Notes: a model not told the origin generated them from the sequence alone. Shown: positions 7,739-17,093, counted from the stretch's first letter. The stretch is DNA of 64,000 bases from Xanthomonas sp. (GCF_017163755.1 NZ_JAFIWC010000003.1:148370-212369); one strand, 5' to 3'. Made by a program: numbers and translations.

Positions 7739-9389
7739 GTCCGTCCTGGCCCTTTCCCTGACCCTGGCCGCCGCACTGGCGCCTTCCCCCGCCAGCGCCG
7801 CCAAGCTGGTGCTGATCAACGGCGACGCCGGCACCAGCGTCGGCCTCAACGACACCACCGCGGCCGCGCCGATCGGCGGCAATCCCGGCACCAGCGTCGG
7901 CGAGCAGCGGCGCATCGCCTATCAGTACGCGATGGACGCGTGGGGCGCGGTGCTGCAGAGCAGCGTGGACGTCAAGGTGTATGCGTCGTTCGCGCGGCTC
8001 AACTGCACGCCGACCAGCGGCACCCTCGGCCAGGCCGGGCCCAACTGGATCGTCAACGACTTCCCCGGCGCCAAGCCGGACACGCTGTATCCGTCGGCGC
8101 TGGGCGATGCGATCGCCGGCGAGGACCTGGTGCCGGATCCGGCCGATCCGGCCGACATCTTCTCGCAGTTCAATGGCGACCTCGGCAAGCCGGACTGCCT
8201 GACCGGCTCGAGCTGGTACCTGGGCCTGGACGGCAAGACCCCGGAAGGCCAGATCAATTTCCTCAACGTGGTGATGCACGAACTTGGCCACGGGCTGGGC
8301 GTCATCGGCCTGCTCAACAAGACCACCGGCCAGCTCGGCCTGGGCACCAACCTCACCGACGTCTATACCGCGCAGGCCTTCGACAACGTGCAGGGCAAGC
8401 GCTTCGACGACCCGGCGATGACCGACGCGCTGCGCGCCGAGGCGCTGCGCACGCCCGGGCGCACGGTGTGGGCCGGGCGCCGGGTCAATCGCGACGCGGC
8501 GCTGGTGCTGGACCGGCGCACCCTGCTCAAGGTGAGCGCGCCGGCCGCGGCGGCCGGCAGCTACGAGGTCGCCTTCGCCAGCTTCGGCCCGTTGGCCACG
8601 CCCGGCAATTTCCCGTCCAACCAGCTGGTGGTGGTCGACGACGGCGTCGCCGCGGCCTCGGCCAGCGACGGCTGCGAGACGCCCTTCGTCAACGCTGCGG
8701 CGGTGGCGGGCAAGGTGGCGATCGTCGATCGCGGCACCTGCGGCTTCGCGGTGAAGGTCAAGAACGCGCAGCTCAATGGCGCGGTCGGGGTGGTGGTCGC
8801 CAACAACGCGGCCGGGGTGCAGACGATGGGCAACGCCTCGCCGCCGATCGACGACATCGTGATCCCGGCGGTGATGGTGTCGCAGGCCGATGGCGCGCGG
8901 CTGAAGGCCAACGCGCCGGCGACGGCGGCGCTGGCCGAGGACCCGACCCTGCTGCAGGGCGCCGACGATGCCGGACGCACCCGGCTGTACACGCCCAGCG
9001 TGGTCGCCGGCGGCTCGACGTTCTCGCACTTCGATACCGCGCTGCAGCCCAATGCGCTGATGGAACCGTTCGACACGCCGGAAGTGCAGGCCCAGCTCAA
9101 CGTCGACCTGACCCCGGCCCTGTTCGCGGACATCGGCTGGAAGCTCAACAACGGCAACGCGATGCTCGGCAGCTGCAACACGCGGGTCAAGGTGGTGGAG
9201 ACCGGCGGGCTGATCCCCGGCGCCAACATCGCCGCGGAGAGCAACCTGTGCGCGACCGCCGCGGCGGGCAACCGCTTCCGCTACGTGCGCTGCATGGCCG
9301 ACCATGCGCAGGACCTGGAACGGCAGGGCGCGATCAATCGCCTGCAGCTGGCGCACGTGTGGGTGTGCGCGGCGACCCATCGTCCGTAG
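7731..9389 (+). CDS. secreted PA-domain HELGH metallopeptidase-like protein
   Basis: A 552-residue exported protein. The start is GTG at 7731, with AAGGAG at 7716-7721 and 9-nt spacing, giving an N-terminus of VNKSVLALSLTLAAALAPSP that ends in ASA, a good signal peptide. HELGHGLG at about residues 183-190 is a zinc-binding HExxH helix; the third metzincin histidine is not present at the usual place. A protease-associated (PA) domain spans about 300-410 (GKVAIVDRGTCGFAVKVKNA, then GVVVANNA). Conserved cysteines (C92, C156 and a C-terminal set) suggest disulfides in the periplasm or outside. A C-terminal helical segment ends with RLQLAHVWVCA. Family: PA-domain zinc-dependent peptidases of proteobacteria. 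The substrate is unknown. Confidence 0.85.
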   Translation: MNKSVLALSLTLAAALAPSPASAAKLVLINGDAGTSVGLNDTTAAAPIGGNPGTSVGEQRRIAYQYAMDAWGAVLQSSVDVKVYASFARLNCTPTSGTLGQAGPNWIVNDFPGAKPDTLYPSALGDAIAGEDLVPDPADPADIFSQFNGDLGKPDCLTGSSWYLGLDGKTPEGQINFLNVVMHELGHGLGVIGLLNKTTGQLGLGTNLTDVYTAQAFDNVQGKRFDDPAMTDALRAEALRTPGRTVWAGRRVNRDAALVLDRRTLLKVSAPAAAAGSYEVAFASFGPLATPGNFPSNQLVVVDDGVAAASASDGCETPFVNAAAVAGKVAIVDRGTCGFAVKVKNAQLNGAVGVVVANNAAGVQTMGNASPPIDDIVIPAVMVSQADGARLKANAPATAALAEDPTLLQGADDAGRTRLYTPSVVAGGSTFSHFDTALQPNALMEPFDTPEVQAQLNVDLTPALFADIGWKLNNGNAMLGSCNTRVKVVETGGLIPGANIAAESNLCATAAAGNRFRYVRCMADHAQDLERQGAINRLQLAHVWVCAATHRP

Positions 9390-9411
9390 GCGACACCGGT
9401 TCGGGGACGAT

Positions 9412-9435
9412 CACCGGCGCCTTCGGGCGCCGGTG
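9412..9435 (+). terminator. hairpin after the metallopeptidase gene
   Basis: A perfect 9-bp stem, CACCGGCGC (9412-9420) and GCGCCGGTG (9427-9435), with a CTTCGG loop, 22 nt after the stop codon. The following TCGTTTG is only weakly U-rich, so it may work as a terminator or as an mRNA 3' stabiliser. Confidence 0.6.
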
Positions 9436-9651
9436 TCGTTTGCGCGGTGGCGCGAGCGCCTGTCTGCGCGCCGCCGGCATGAGGCATGCGCCGCCGCCGT
9501 CTTCTTCGGCAGCGCGACGGACGCACGGCGCCGATCGCTTGCCGAGCGTGTCGCGCCGGGTGCGCGCCGGCACGACTGCCACCGCGAACGACGGCGGCAC
9601 CCTCATGGCGCCAGGCTACAATCGCCGGCCCGTTTTCGAGGCCCTACATCG

Positions 9652-10305
9652 ATGCACGACGAATTCGACGCGATCGCGGCGGGCGCCGGTTTCGCGCTGC
9701 CGCCGCTGCTGGCAGACTGGTACCGCCGCGGTCTGACCACGATGGGCGGCGATGCGCTGCCGGCGCTGGGCAGCGACTACGACATCGAATGGCTGGACCC
9801 GGCTGCCTGCCGGCAGACCATCGGCGAGTGGTTGAACCCGCAGGCGCAGCAGGGCATCGCCTTCTTTCCGTTCGCGCAGTCGGGCGCCGGCGACGCCTAT
9901 TGCCTGGTGCGCCTGCCCGACCAGCGCCTCGGCGTGGCCTGCGTGTGGCACGACGAGGACGAGAGCACGCTGCAGTACGCGTCGTTCGATGCGTTCGTCG
10001 CCGCCCGTTTCACGCAGGTGTTCGGCGACCTGGGCGCGGTGCCGGCCGAGGGCCAGGACGCGGCGCAGTTCGTGCGGCAGGACGTGGCACGTTGCACCGA
10101 GGCGATGGAGGCGCCGCTGCGCGAACTGCTGCGCCAGCAGAGCCGCTTGCCGGTGCAGTCGCTGGACTACCGCAGCGGCCCGAAGGCGCGCCCGGAAACC
10201 GTCAGCGCGCTGATCCCGCAAGCCACGCAGCAGGCGCAACTGGCCTCGCTGGAACTGGCCTCGCCGGTGGCGTTCGCGACCGTGCCGCGCTGGGAGCTGG
10301 AATAG
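9652..10305 (+). CDS. SMI1/KNR4-like (SUKH) domain protein
   Basis: A 217-residue cytoplasmic protein, start ATG 9652 (MHDEFDAIAAGAGFALPPLL). The first 140 residues fit the SUKH layout: ALPPLLADWYRRGL near the N-terminus, then IAFFPFAQSGAGDAYCLV, LGVACVWHDEDESTLQYASF and DAFVAARF. The C-terminal 70 residues are helical and Gln/Ala-rich. It is convergent with the KDG kinase gene (31 bp between stops). This is the second SUKH-like protein in 10 kb; no toxin gene adjoins either. The role is unknown. Confidence 0.7.
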   Translation: MHDEFDAIAAGAGFALPPLLADWYRRGLTTMGGDALPALGSDYDIEWLDPAACRQTIGEWLNPQAQQGIAFFPFAQSGAGDAYCLVRLPDQRLGVACVWHDEDESTLQYASFDAFVAARFTQVFGDLGAVPAEGQDAAQFVRQDVARCTEAMEAPLRELLRQQSRLPVQSLDYRSGPKARPETVSALIPQATQQAQLASLELASPVAFATVPRWELE

Positions 10306-10336
10306 CGGCGCCGATCCGCCTGCACGGCGCCGGCGG

Positions 10337-11446
10337 TCAGCGCCGCGCCGCCGCGCCTTCGCCGCGCATCAGCGCTTCGACTTCGGACTGCGCGACCATC
10401 GCGTTGTCGCCGGGCGTGGTCATCGCCAGCGCGCCGTGCGCGGCGGCGTAGTCGACCGCCGCCTGCGGCCCGGCGCCGCATAGCAGGCCGTGGATCAGCC
10501 CGGAAACGAACGCGTCGCCGCCGCCGACGCGATCGAGGATGTCCAGGTCGCGCGCGACCGAGCGGTAGCTGGCCTGGCGCGTGTGCAGCACGCCGGCCCA
10601 GTGGTTGCGCGAGGCCGAATGCGCATCGCGCAGCGGGAACGCCACCGCCTGCAGCTGCGGATAGCGCTGCAGCGCCAGCCGCGCGGCGGCCTCGGCGGGC
10701 GCCGGGTCCATCGGCGTGCTGCGTTGGCCGACACCGCTCATGTCCAGGCCCAGGCAGCCGGCGAAGGAATACTCGTCGCCGACCAGCAGGTCGCATTCGG
10801 CGACGATGCGCTGGTTGACGTGGCGTGCCGCATCCGGATCGGGATGGCTGTTCCACAGGCTGGCGCGGTAGTTGAGGTCGTAGGACACCATCGCGCCGTG
10901 GCGGCGCGCGGCCTGCACCGCGGCGATCGCGGTCTGCGCGGTGGTTTCGGACAGCGCGGCGAAGATGCCGCCGGTGTGCAGCCAGCGCGCGCCGCGGTCG
11001 CCGAACACCGCCGCCCAGTCGAATTCCTCCGGGCGCAACTGCGCGGCGGCCGAGTAGGCGCGGTCGGACACGCCCAGCGCGGCGCGCACGCCGAACCCGC
11101 GCTCGGTGAAGTTCAGGCCCATGCGCGTGTTGCGGCCGATGCCGTCGTGGTCGCGCCACACCAGGTGCCGGGTGTCGCAGCCGCCTTGCAGGATCAGGTC
11201 CTCGGCGAGCAGGCCCAGTTCGTTGCGCGGCAGCGCGGTCAGCGCCACGGTGGGGCGGCCGAAGGTCTTGCGCAGGCCGCGCGCGACGTTGTATTCGCCG
11301 CCGCCTTCCCACACGCGGAACTGGCGCGCGGCGCGGATGCGGTCCTCGCCCGGGTCCAGACGCAGCATCACCTCGCCCAGCGCCGCGCAGTCCCAGCGGC
11401 GCGGGGCGGGCAGGGCGGCGAACGCGGGATCGGCCGCCGCGCTCAT
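10337..11446 (-). CDS. kdgK: PfkB-family 2-keto-3-deoxygluconate (KDG) kinase
   Basis: A 369-residue sugar kinase that would phosphorylate KDG to KDPG with ATP, feeding the Entner-Doudoroff aldolase. Family marks: LGEVMLRLDPGEDRIRAARQ near the N-terminus, the substrate-binding EGGGEYNVARGLRKTFG, and the PfkB signature DRVGGGDAFVSGLIHGLL with the catalytic Asp of GGGD at about residue 310. It is the last gene of the leftward alginate operon; its ATG overlaps the stop of the SGNH gene by 4 bp (ATGA, 11443-11446). The context (DEH reductase product is KDG) makes the KDG assignment much firmer than sequence alone. Confidence 0.88.
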   Translation of the reverse strand: MSAAADPAFAALPAPRRWDCAALGEVMLRLDPGEDRIRAARQFRVWEGGGEYNVARGLRKTFGRPTVALTALPRNELGLLAEDLILQGGCDTRHLVWRDHDGIGRNTRMGLNFTERGFGVRAALGVSDRAYSAAAQLRPEEFDWAAVFGDRGARWLHTGGIFAALSETTAQTAIAAVQAARRHGAMVSYDLNYRASLWNSHPDPDAARHVNQRIVAECDLLVGDEYSFAGCLGLDMSGVGQRSTPMDPAPAEAAARLALQRYPQLQAVAFPLRDAHSASRNHWAGVLHTRQASYRSVARDLDILDRVGGGDAFVSGLIHGLLCGAGPQAAVDYAAAHGALAMTTPGDNAMVAQSEVEALMRGEGAAARR

Positions 11447-12723
11447 CGGGCCGTGCAGCCGAACAGCGACAGGTCGATGGCGTTGGCCATGCGCGCATAG
11501 CCTTCGTCGTTGGGGTGCAGGTGGTCGCGGGTGATGGCGGCCGGCAGCGATTCGGCGTTGTCCGGCATGCGCAGGATCGCGTCGAAGTCGATCACCCCGG
11601 CGAACGCCTTGCCGTCGCGGACGAAGCGGTTCACCGCCTGGCGCGTGGCCGCGGACACCGGCTCGTAGCGCTCGGAACCGCCGAACGGGGTCAGCGTCGC
11701 GCCGATGGTGCGGATGCCGTGCTGGCTCAGCCGCGCGACGATCTGCCGGTAGCCCAGCCGCATGTCCTCGGCGTTGCGCCCGGGCACGAAGTTGGGCGCG
11801 CCGTTGTAGCGGATGTCGTTGATGCCCTCGAACAGCACCACGTGGGTGACGCCGGGCAGCGACAGTACGTCGCGGTCCAGGCGCGAGATCGCGCTGGGGC
11901 TGCGGCCATGGTCGAGCAGCTTGTTGCCGCTGATGCCGGCGTTGAGCACCACCACGCGGCCGGGGCAGGCCTGGTCCAGGCGCCGCGCCAGCAGTGCCGG
12001 CCAGTCGCCGTGGCTGCCGCGGGTGGCGGTGGCGCCCTCGGTGATCGAATCGCCCAGCGCCACCACCACGGTGGGCTGTTGCGGAGTCTGCGCGTAGACC
12101 GCCGACACCACGTTCTGCCGATAGCTCAGCGCGACCTTGTCGTCCACCTCGGCCTTGCCGGCGGCCACGCGCAGCGGCGTGCGCCGCACCGCCGGGCGGG
12201 CCGGCTCGGGGAAGTACAGGCTCAGCGCCACGTCGGCGAAGGCCGGCGCGCGCAGCGCCACCGGGTCGCTGAGCAGCACCGCGCCGGGCGGCAGGACGAT
12301 CTCGGCGCGGCCGTCGAACAGCACCGGTAGCGCCGGCCGGCCGTTGCCGGCGATGCGCGCCGACGCCGCGCCGATCTTCAGCGGCTGCGCGCCCAGTTCG
12401 TTGCTGATGCGAAAGCGCAGCGCCTGCGCGGCGATGCCCAGGCGCATGTCCTGGCGCACGGTCTGGTCGGCGAACTGCAGCGGCGCCTCGGGGGTGCCGT
12501 CGAGCCGGTCCGGCGCCGGCGACGCGGTCCAGGCCGGCACCCAGTGCTGCGCCGGTTGCGCCAGCGCCGGGGTGGCCAGTATCCATGCCAGCGCGGTTGC
12601 GGCGATCCATCGCCGCAGCGTGCCCGTCCCGGGCATATCCATCGGTGCGCGGTTCGATGGCCGCGTGCCGGCGGGCCGATCCGTGCGTGGCCGGCTTGCG
12701 CGCGGCAGGCTGCTACCGAACAT
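11443..12723 (-). CDS. exported SGNH/GDSL hydrolase, predicted alginate O-acetylesterase
   Basis: A 426-residue SGNH-fold esterase. Block I is VVALGDSITEG (Ser226), block II NAGISGN, block III FEGINDIR, and block V DHLHPND with the Asp-His pair. A beta-rich domain (about 60-215) precedes the hydrolase part. AGGAG lies 6 nt before the ATG at 12723; internal starts at 12642 or 12636 would bring the start closer to the hydrophobic signal segment WIAATALAWILATPALAQ, so the exact start is open. It is placed 22 bp after the DEH reductase gene and overlaps kdgK by 4 bp. Removing acetyl groups from alginate before lyase attack is my inference from the locus; the family also contains rhamnogalacturonan and xylan acetylesterases and lysophospholipases. 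Confidence 0.8.
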   Translation of the reverse strand: MFGSSLPRASRPRTDRPAGTRPSNRAPMDMPGTGTLRRWIAATALAWILATPALAQPAQHWVPAWTASPAPDRLDGTPEAPLQFADQTVRQDMRLGIAAQALRFRISNELGAQPLKIGAASARIAGNGRPALPVLFDGRAEIVLPPGAVLLSDPVALRAPAFADVALSLYFPEPARPAVRRTPLRVAAGKAEVDDKVALSYRQNVVSAVYAQTPQQPTVVVALGDSITEGATATRGSHGDWPALLARRLDQACPGRVVVLNAGISGNKLLDHGRSPSAISRLDRDVLSLPGVTHVVLFEGINDIRYNGAPNFVPGRNAEDMRLGYRQIVARLSQHGIRTIGATLTPFGGSERYEPVSAATRQAVNRFVRDGKAFAGVIDFDAILRMPDNAESLPAAITRDHLHPNDEGYARMANAIDLSLFGCTAR

Positions 12724-12745
12724 GAAGTGCTCCTACGCGCTGGGG

Positions 12746-13498
12746 TCAGGAAAAATACACGCCGCCGTTGACGTCGAGGTTGGCGCCGTTGATGAAGCTG
12801 GCCGCATCGGAGGCCAGGTACACCGCGGCATCGGCCGCTTCCTCGGCACGGCCTTCGCGGCGCAGCGGGGTGGCGTTGGCGACGAAGGCGCGCACTTCCG
12901 GCTTGGTGAAGTCGTCGTGGAAGCGGGTGGCGATCATGCCGCAGCACAGCGCGTTGACGCGGATGCCGCGCGGGCCCAGTTCCTTGGCCATCGCGCGCGA
13001 GAAGGTCATCACCGCGGCCTTGGCGGTGGCGTAGATCGCCGCGCCGGGACCGCCGCCGTCGCGCCCGGCCAGCGAGGCGAAGTTGACGATCGCGCCGCCC
13101 TCGGCCATGTGCGGGGCCACCGCCTGCGTGGTCAGGTACACCGACTTCAGGTTGAGGTCCATCACCTGGTGGAAGAAGGCCTCGTCGATGTCGGCCAGCG
13201 GCTTGCGCGCGACCATGCCGCCGGCGACGTTGACCAGGATGTCGATGCGCGGGCCGAACGCCTGCTGGGTCGCCGCGACCAGGCCGGCGACGGCCTGCGC
13301 GTCGGCGGCGTCGGCGCGGTGCACGATGGCCTGGCCGCCGGCGGCCTGGATCTGGCGCAGCGTCTCGTCGGCGCTGGCGGCGTCGTTGGCGTAGTTGATG
13401 CACACCTTGGCGCCGGCGGCGGCCAGCTTCAGCGAAACCGAACGGCCGATGTCGCGGCCGCCACCGGTGACGATGGCCACCTTGTCTTTGAATTGCAT
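12746..13498 (-). CDS. SDR oxidoreductase, predicted DEH reductase
   Basis: A 250-residue short-chain dehydrogenase. Cofactor motif TGGGRDIG at 11-18, where Asp replaces the usual Gly; NVAGG at 90-94; catalytic Asn116, Ser142, Tyr156 and Lys160 (YATAK). In an operon with PL6 and PL17 alginate lyases and KDG kinase, the expected reaction is reduction of 4-deoxy-L-erythro-5-hexoseulose uronate (DEH) to 2-keto-3-deoxy-D-gluconate with NAD(P)H, as done by the Sphingomonas A1-R enzyme. Length is typical. The ATG at 13498 has AAGGA about 10 nt upstream. The family is certain; the substrate is from context. Confidence 0.87.
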   Translation of the reverse strand: MQFKDKVAIVTGGGRDIGRSVSLKLAAAGAKVCINYANDAASADETLRQIQAAGGQAIVHRADAADAQAVAGLVAATQQAFGPRIDILVNVAGGMVARKPLADIDEAFFHQVMDLNLKSVYLTTQAVAPHMAEGGAIVNFASLAGRDGGGPGAAIYATAKAAVMTFSRAMAKELGPRGIRVNALCCGMIATRFHDDFTKPEVRAFVANATPLRREGRAEEAADAAVYLASDAASFINGANLDVNGGVYFS

Positions 13499-13539
13499 GA
13501 GTCGTGAGTCCTTTGCGTTGCGGGGGAAAGGGAAGGCGA

Positions 13540-14856
13540 TCAGCCGCGCGCGGCGGGATCGTCGAGTTTCTCGATGCGGCCGGTGACCAGCCACACCGCG
13601 GCCAGCGACGCCGGCACCAGCGCGGCGACGAGGATGAACATCGGTGCGTAGGAGCGCGCGGTCATCACCGGCACCAGCCAGGTGGTGATCAGCGTGCCGG
13701 CCACCGCGGCCATGCCGCCGATGCCGGCCAGCGAGCCGACCGACTTGCCGTCGAACAGGTCGCCGGGCAGGGTCTGGATGTTGCCGATGGCGATCTGGAA
13801 GCCGAACAGCACCGCGGCGATGGTCAGCACCGCGACGGTGGGATCGGCGGCGAGCACCGCGCCGAGCAGCGCCGGCGCCATGATCACCCCGCCCAGGGTG
13901 ATGGTCCATTTGCGCGCGCGGTCCACGCTCCAGCCCGAGGCGATCAGCCGCCCGGACAGCCAGCCGCCGGACAGGCTGCCGAGCATCGCGCCGACGAACG
14001 GCACCCAGGCGAACGCGCCGATCTGCTTGATGTCGAAATGGAAGGTCTCGGCCAGGTAGATCGGCAGCCAGGAGACGAACAGCCACCAGATCGGATCGAT
14101 GAAGAAGCGCGCCAGCACGATGCCCCAGCTCTGCCGGTGCGACATGATCTGGCGCAGGCTCGGCAGGTAGGCCGGCTTGGCCGAGGCGGTGCCGTCGGCC
14201 GGAGCGTCGAGGATCAGCGCGCGCTCGGCGGCGTCCACCCACGGATGCTTGTCCGGGCCGGCGCGGTAGATCACCAGCCACGGCAGCAGCCACAGGAAGC
14301 CCAGCGCGCCGACCAGCACGAAGGTGCCCTTCCAGCCCAGCCACAGGAACAGCAGCGCGATCAGCGGCGCCGACACGATCGCGCCGATCGAGGCGCCGGC
14401 GTTGAAGATGCCTTGCGCCAGCGCGCGCTCGCGCGCCGGGAACCACTCGGCGTTGGCCTTGACCGCGCCCGGCCAGGCGCCGGCCTCGCTGATGCCGAGC
14501 ATCGCCCGCACCACGCTGAAGGACAGGATCGAATGGGTCACCGCGTGCAGGGCGATGGAGATCGACCACACCGCGATCGACAGCGCAAAGCCCATGCGCG
14601 TGCCGATGATGTCGAACAGGCGCCCGAACACGAACTGGCCGGCCGCGTAGAACAGCATGAAGATCGTCACCAGCAGCGCGTAGTCCTCCTTGGTCGCGCC
14701 GATGTCCTGCGAGATCGCCGGCCACATCACCGCCAGCGCGTTGCGGTCGATGTAGTTGATGACCGTGGCCACCGCGATCAGGCTCACGATCATCCAGCGC
14801 ACCGCGCTGCGCTTGCGCGAGGGCGTGGCGCCGGCGGGGGAGGGCGCGGCGCTCAT
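13540..14856 (-). CDS. MFS transporter of the anion:cation symporter (hexuronate) type
   Basis: A 438-residue, twelve-span inner-membrane carrier. The N-terminus VRWMIVSLIAVATVINYIDR and the first-loop block VFGRLFDIIGTRMGFALSIAVWS, followed by GISEAGAWPGAVKANAEWF, are typical of the ACS family (ExuT, GudP and galactonate carriers). It most likely imports unsaturated uronate or DEH made in the periplasm by the lyases. Its ATG overlaps the stop of the PL17 gene by 4 bp, and the SDR gene follows after 41 bp. Specificity is inferred from the operon. Confidence 0.88.
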   Translation of the reverse strand: MSAAPSPAGATPSRKRSAVRWMIVSLIAVATVINYIDRNALAVMWPAISQDIGATKEDYALLVTIFMLFYAAGQFVFGRLFDIIGTRMGFALSIAVWSISIALHAVTHSILSFSVVRAMLGISEAGAWPGAVKANAEWFPARERALAQGIFNAGASIGAIVSAPLIALLFLWLGWKGTFVLVGALGFLWLLPWLVIYRAGPDKHPWVDAAERALILDAPADGTASAKPAYLPSLRQIMSHRQSWGIVLARFFIDPIWWLFVSWLPIYLAETFHFDIKQIGAFAWVPFVGAMLGSLSGGWLSGRLIASGWSVDRARKWTITLGGVIMAPALLGAVLAADPTVAVLTIAAVLFGFQIAIGNIQTLPGDLFDGKSVGSLAGIGGMAAVAGTLITTWLVPVMTARSYAPMFILVAALVPASLAAVWLVTGRIEKLDDPAARG

Positions 14857-17093
14857 TTGCCACCTGCGGCGCGGTCGAAGCGCGCATAGCCGCCGCGCCA
14901 GGCATAGCGTTGTCCGTGCGCCTGCACGCTGTGCTCGCGGCCGTCGGCGGCATCGTCGGCCACCGCCAGCGCCAGGGTCCTGCCCGTGGCCAGGGTCAGC
15001 ACGATCAGCTCGGCGTCGTCGCCGCGCACGCGCTCGATCGCGCGGATGCGGCTGTCGGCGCCGTGCACGTATTCGGCGGTGCCGTTGTACTCGCCGTGCG
15101 GTTCCAGCACGCCGAAGAAGGTGACGTCGGCCGCACCGTCCACGCGCTGCAGCAGCAGCGGCTCGCGGCGCAGGTTGAAGTCCGGGTCGTTGGCGCCGCT
15201 CTCGGCCAGGATCGCGCGCGACGGCGCGCTGCTGCCGAAGCGGTAGCTGTAGAAGCGCCCGTCCAGCAGCCAGCTCAGGCTGCGCGGCGCCGTCGATGCG
15301 TCGCTGGTCGCGTCCACCCACAGGTGCTGGTAGCCGTTGGCCTTGCCCAGCACCGGGCGCTGCGCCAGTTCGCGCTGCGCCTTGAAGCCGACCTGCATGA
15401 TGTGGCCGTTGAAGTGCAGCGGCAGGTCGTAGCGCGCCGGCCTGGCGCCGTCCACGCGCACCAGGTCGATCACGATCGGCAGCGCCAGGTCCGGGTGCTT
15501 CAGCAGCGCCTGGGTGCGGGTGAAAGCCACGCCTTCGTAGGCGTGGTCCATGCGCGCGGAGACGATCTGGGTGGCGTCGTCGTGCGCGAACAGCAGCGGC
15601 GTCGGCGCGTACTTCTCGCCCACGCGCCAGTCGCCGTCGAAGTGGCTGCGCTCGTCCACCACCAGCGTGTTGTGCGCCACCGTGGTCTTGGCCCAGCTGT
15701 TGTTCTCGGGCAGGTAGATGCCGCCGGACTTGGCCTCCACGTTGAGGAAGCGCGCCGCGCCGTAGTCGGTGACCACGCGCTGGCCGTTGTCGTAGAACAG
15801 CCAGTTCAGCTTGTCGAAATGGCCGTGGCCCATGCCCTGGGAGGTGTTCTTCATCACCAGGGTCTGGCCGTCCTCGCCGCCGTCGCGCAGGATCGCCAGC
15901 GCGCCGTGGTCGCCGTCGGCGCCGTCGCGCAACAGCGCCGAGCGGAACGCGAACGGCCTGGCCTTGTCCTGCGCCAGCGCGGTGGCGATGCCCAGGCCTT
16001 CGGGGGTCAGCAGCACGCGCTGCTGGCGCTGGGCGATCGACAGCAGCCGCGCGTCGTGGCTCTGCGCGTAGGCGATGCCGAGGCCGGCGACCAGTTCCTC
16101 GGTATCCAGGCCCTTGTCCAGGATCGCGTCGTTGATCGGGAAGAAGTAGCCGGCATAGCTGCTCTGCACCAGCGTGTCCACCGCCTTCAGCAGCACCCCG
16201 TCGCGGCGCTGGAAGATCTTCTGCTGCGGCTGGTTGCGCTCGATCGCATTGGCGAACAGCACGAACGGCGCCAGCGCGTAGCGCTGGTAATAGGGGCCTT
16301 CGGCGTAGTAGCCGTCGGGCGAGAACAACTGGTCGATCTGCTTGAGGAAGCCGGCGCTGTCGTCCTGCTTGCTGCCGCGCAGCGCCTTGTCGACCAACGT
16401 CTGGTCGCGCAGCACGTAGCCGGTCATGCCGACCGCGGCCACCGCCCAGGTGGCGTGGTTGTGGATCTTGTCGAAGTTGTCCGGGCTCTCGTCGCACAGG
16501 AACCGCGCCATGCGCCGGAACACCTGCTCGTCGATGGTCTGGCGCTCGGTGGGGCTCAGGCTGTCGCGGATCGCGTCGTAGCCCTGCGCGGCGTAGACCA
16601 GCCACACCGAATCGTTGAGCGACTGCCAGAACAGCCGGCCCGGCACCTGGCCGCGTCCGGCCGGATGCGCGCCCAGCGTCGGGTACAGCTTGGCGTAGGC
16701 CAGCAGCAGGTCGCGCGCGTAGTCGGCGTAGGCGCGCTCGCCGGTGAGCCGGTACAGCGCGCCGGCGGCCTGGATCGCCTGGTAGTTGCGCTTGTGCTGC
16801 TCGTGGCTGGCGCCGCCGCCCGGATCCTTCGGCACCGGCACGTCGATGCCGGCGCGCATCGCCGCGCGCACGCTGGCCACCGCGCGTTCCTGTTCGCGCG
16901 CGAACAGCGGATAACGCTTGCCGTCGGCCGCCATCTGCCGCCATTGCGCGGCGGTCACCAGCACCGGCGCGGTTTCGCCGGCCGCGGCCGCGGCGCCCTG
17001 GGGCGCATCGGTGGCGGCGAAACTCAGGCTGCAGGGAAGGGTACTGCCGGCGCCGATCAGCACCAGCAGCATCAGACGGTTGCGACGTTTCAT
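14853..17093 (-). CDS. PL17 oligo-alginate lyase (exolytic)
   Basis: A 746-residue secreted lyase that would release unsaturated monomer from oligo-alginate. After the signal peptide (MKRRNRLMLLVLIGAGSTLP, then CSLSFAATD) come the alginate_lyase-type toroid and the heparinase II/III-like beta domain. Catalytic residues line up with Saccharophagus Alg17C in order and spacing: N212-H213 (KIHNHATW), Y269 (EGPYYQRY) and zinc ligand H425 (GHGHFDKLNW). Length is usual for PL17. The ATG at 17093 overlaps the PL6 stop by 4 bp and the next gene overlaps its own stop by 4 bp, so expression is tightly coupled. Confidence 0.92.
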   Translation of the reverse strand: MKRRNRLMLLVLIGAGSTLPCSLSFAATDAPQGAAAAAGETAPVLVTAAQWRQMAADGKRYPLFAREQERAVASVRAAMRAGIDVPVPKDPGGGASHEQHKRNYQAIQAAGALYRLTGERAYADYARDLLLAYAKLYPTLGAHPAGRGQVPGRLFWQSLNDSVWLVYAAQGYDAIRDSLSPTERQTIDEQVFRRMARFLCDESPDNFDKIHNHATWAVAAVGMTGYVLRDQTLVDKALRGSKQDDSAGFLKQIDQLFSPDGYYAEGPYYQRYALAPFVLFANAIERNQPQQKIFQRRDGVLLKAVDTLVQSSYAGYFFPINDAILDKGLDTEELVAGLGIAYAQSHDARLLSIAQRQQRVLLTPEGLGIATALAQDKARPFAFRSALLRDGADGDHGALAILRDGGEDGQTLVMKNTSQGMGHGHFDKLNWLFYDNGQRVVTDYGAARFLNVEAKSGGIYLPENNSWAKTTVAHNTLVVDERSHFDGDWRVGEKYAPTPLLFAHDDATQIVSARMDHAYEGVAFTRTQALLKHPDLALPIVIDLVRVDGARPARYDLPLHFNGHIMQVGFKAQRELAQRPVLGKANGYQHLWVDATSDASTAPRSLSWLLDGRFYSYRFGSSAPSRAILAESGANDPDFNLRREPLLLQRVDGAADVTFFGVLEPHGEYNGTAEYVHGADSRIRAIERVRGDDAELIVLTLATGRTLALAVADDAADGREHSVQAHGQRYAWRGGYARFDRAAGGK

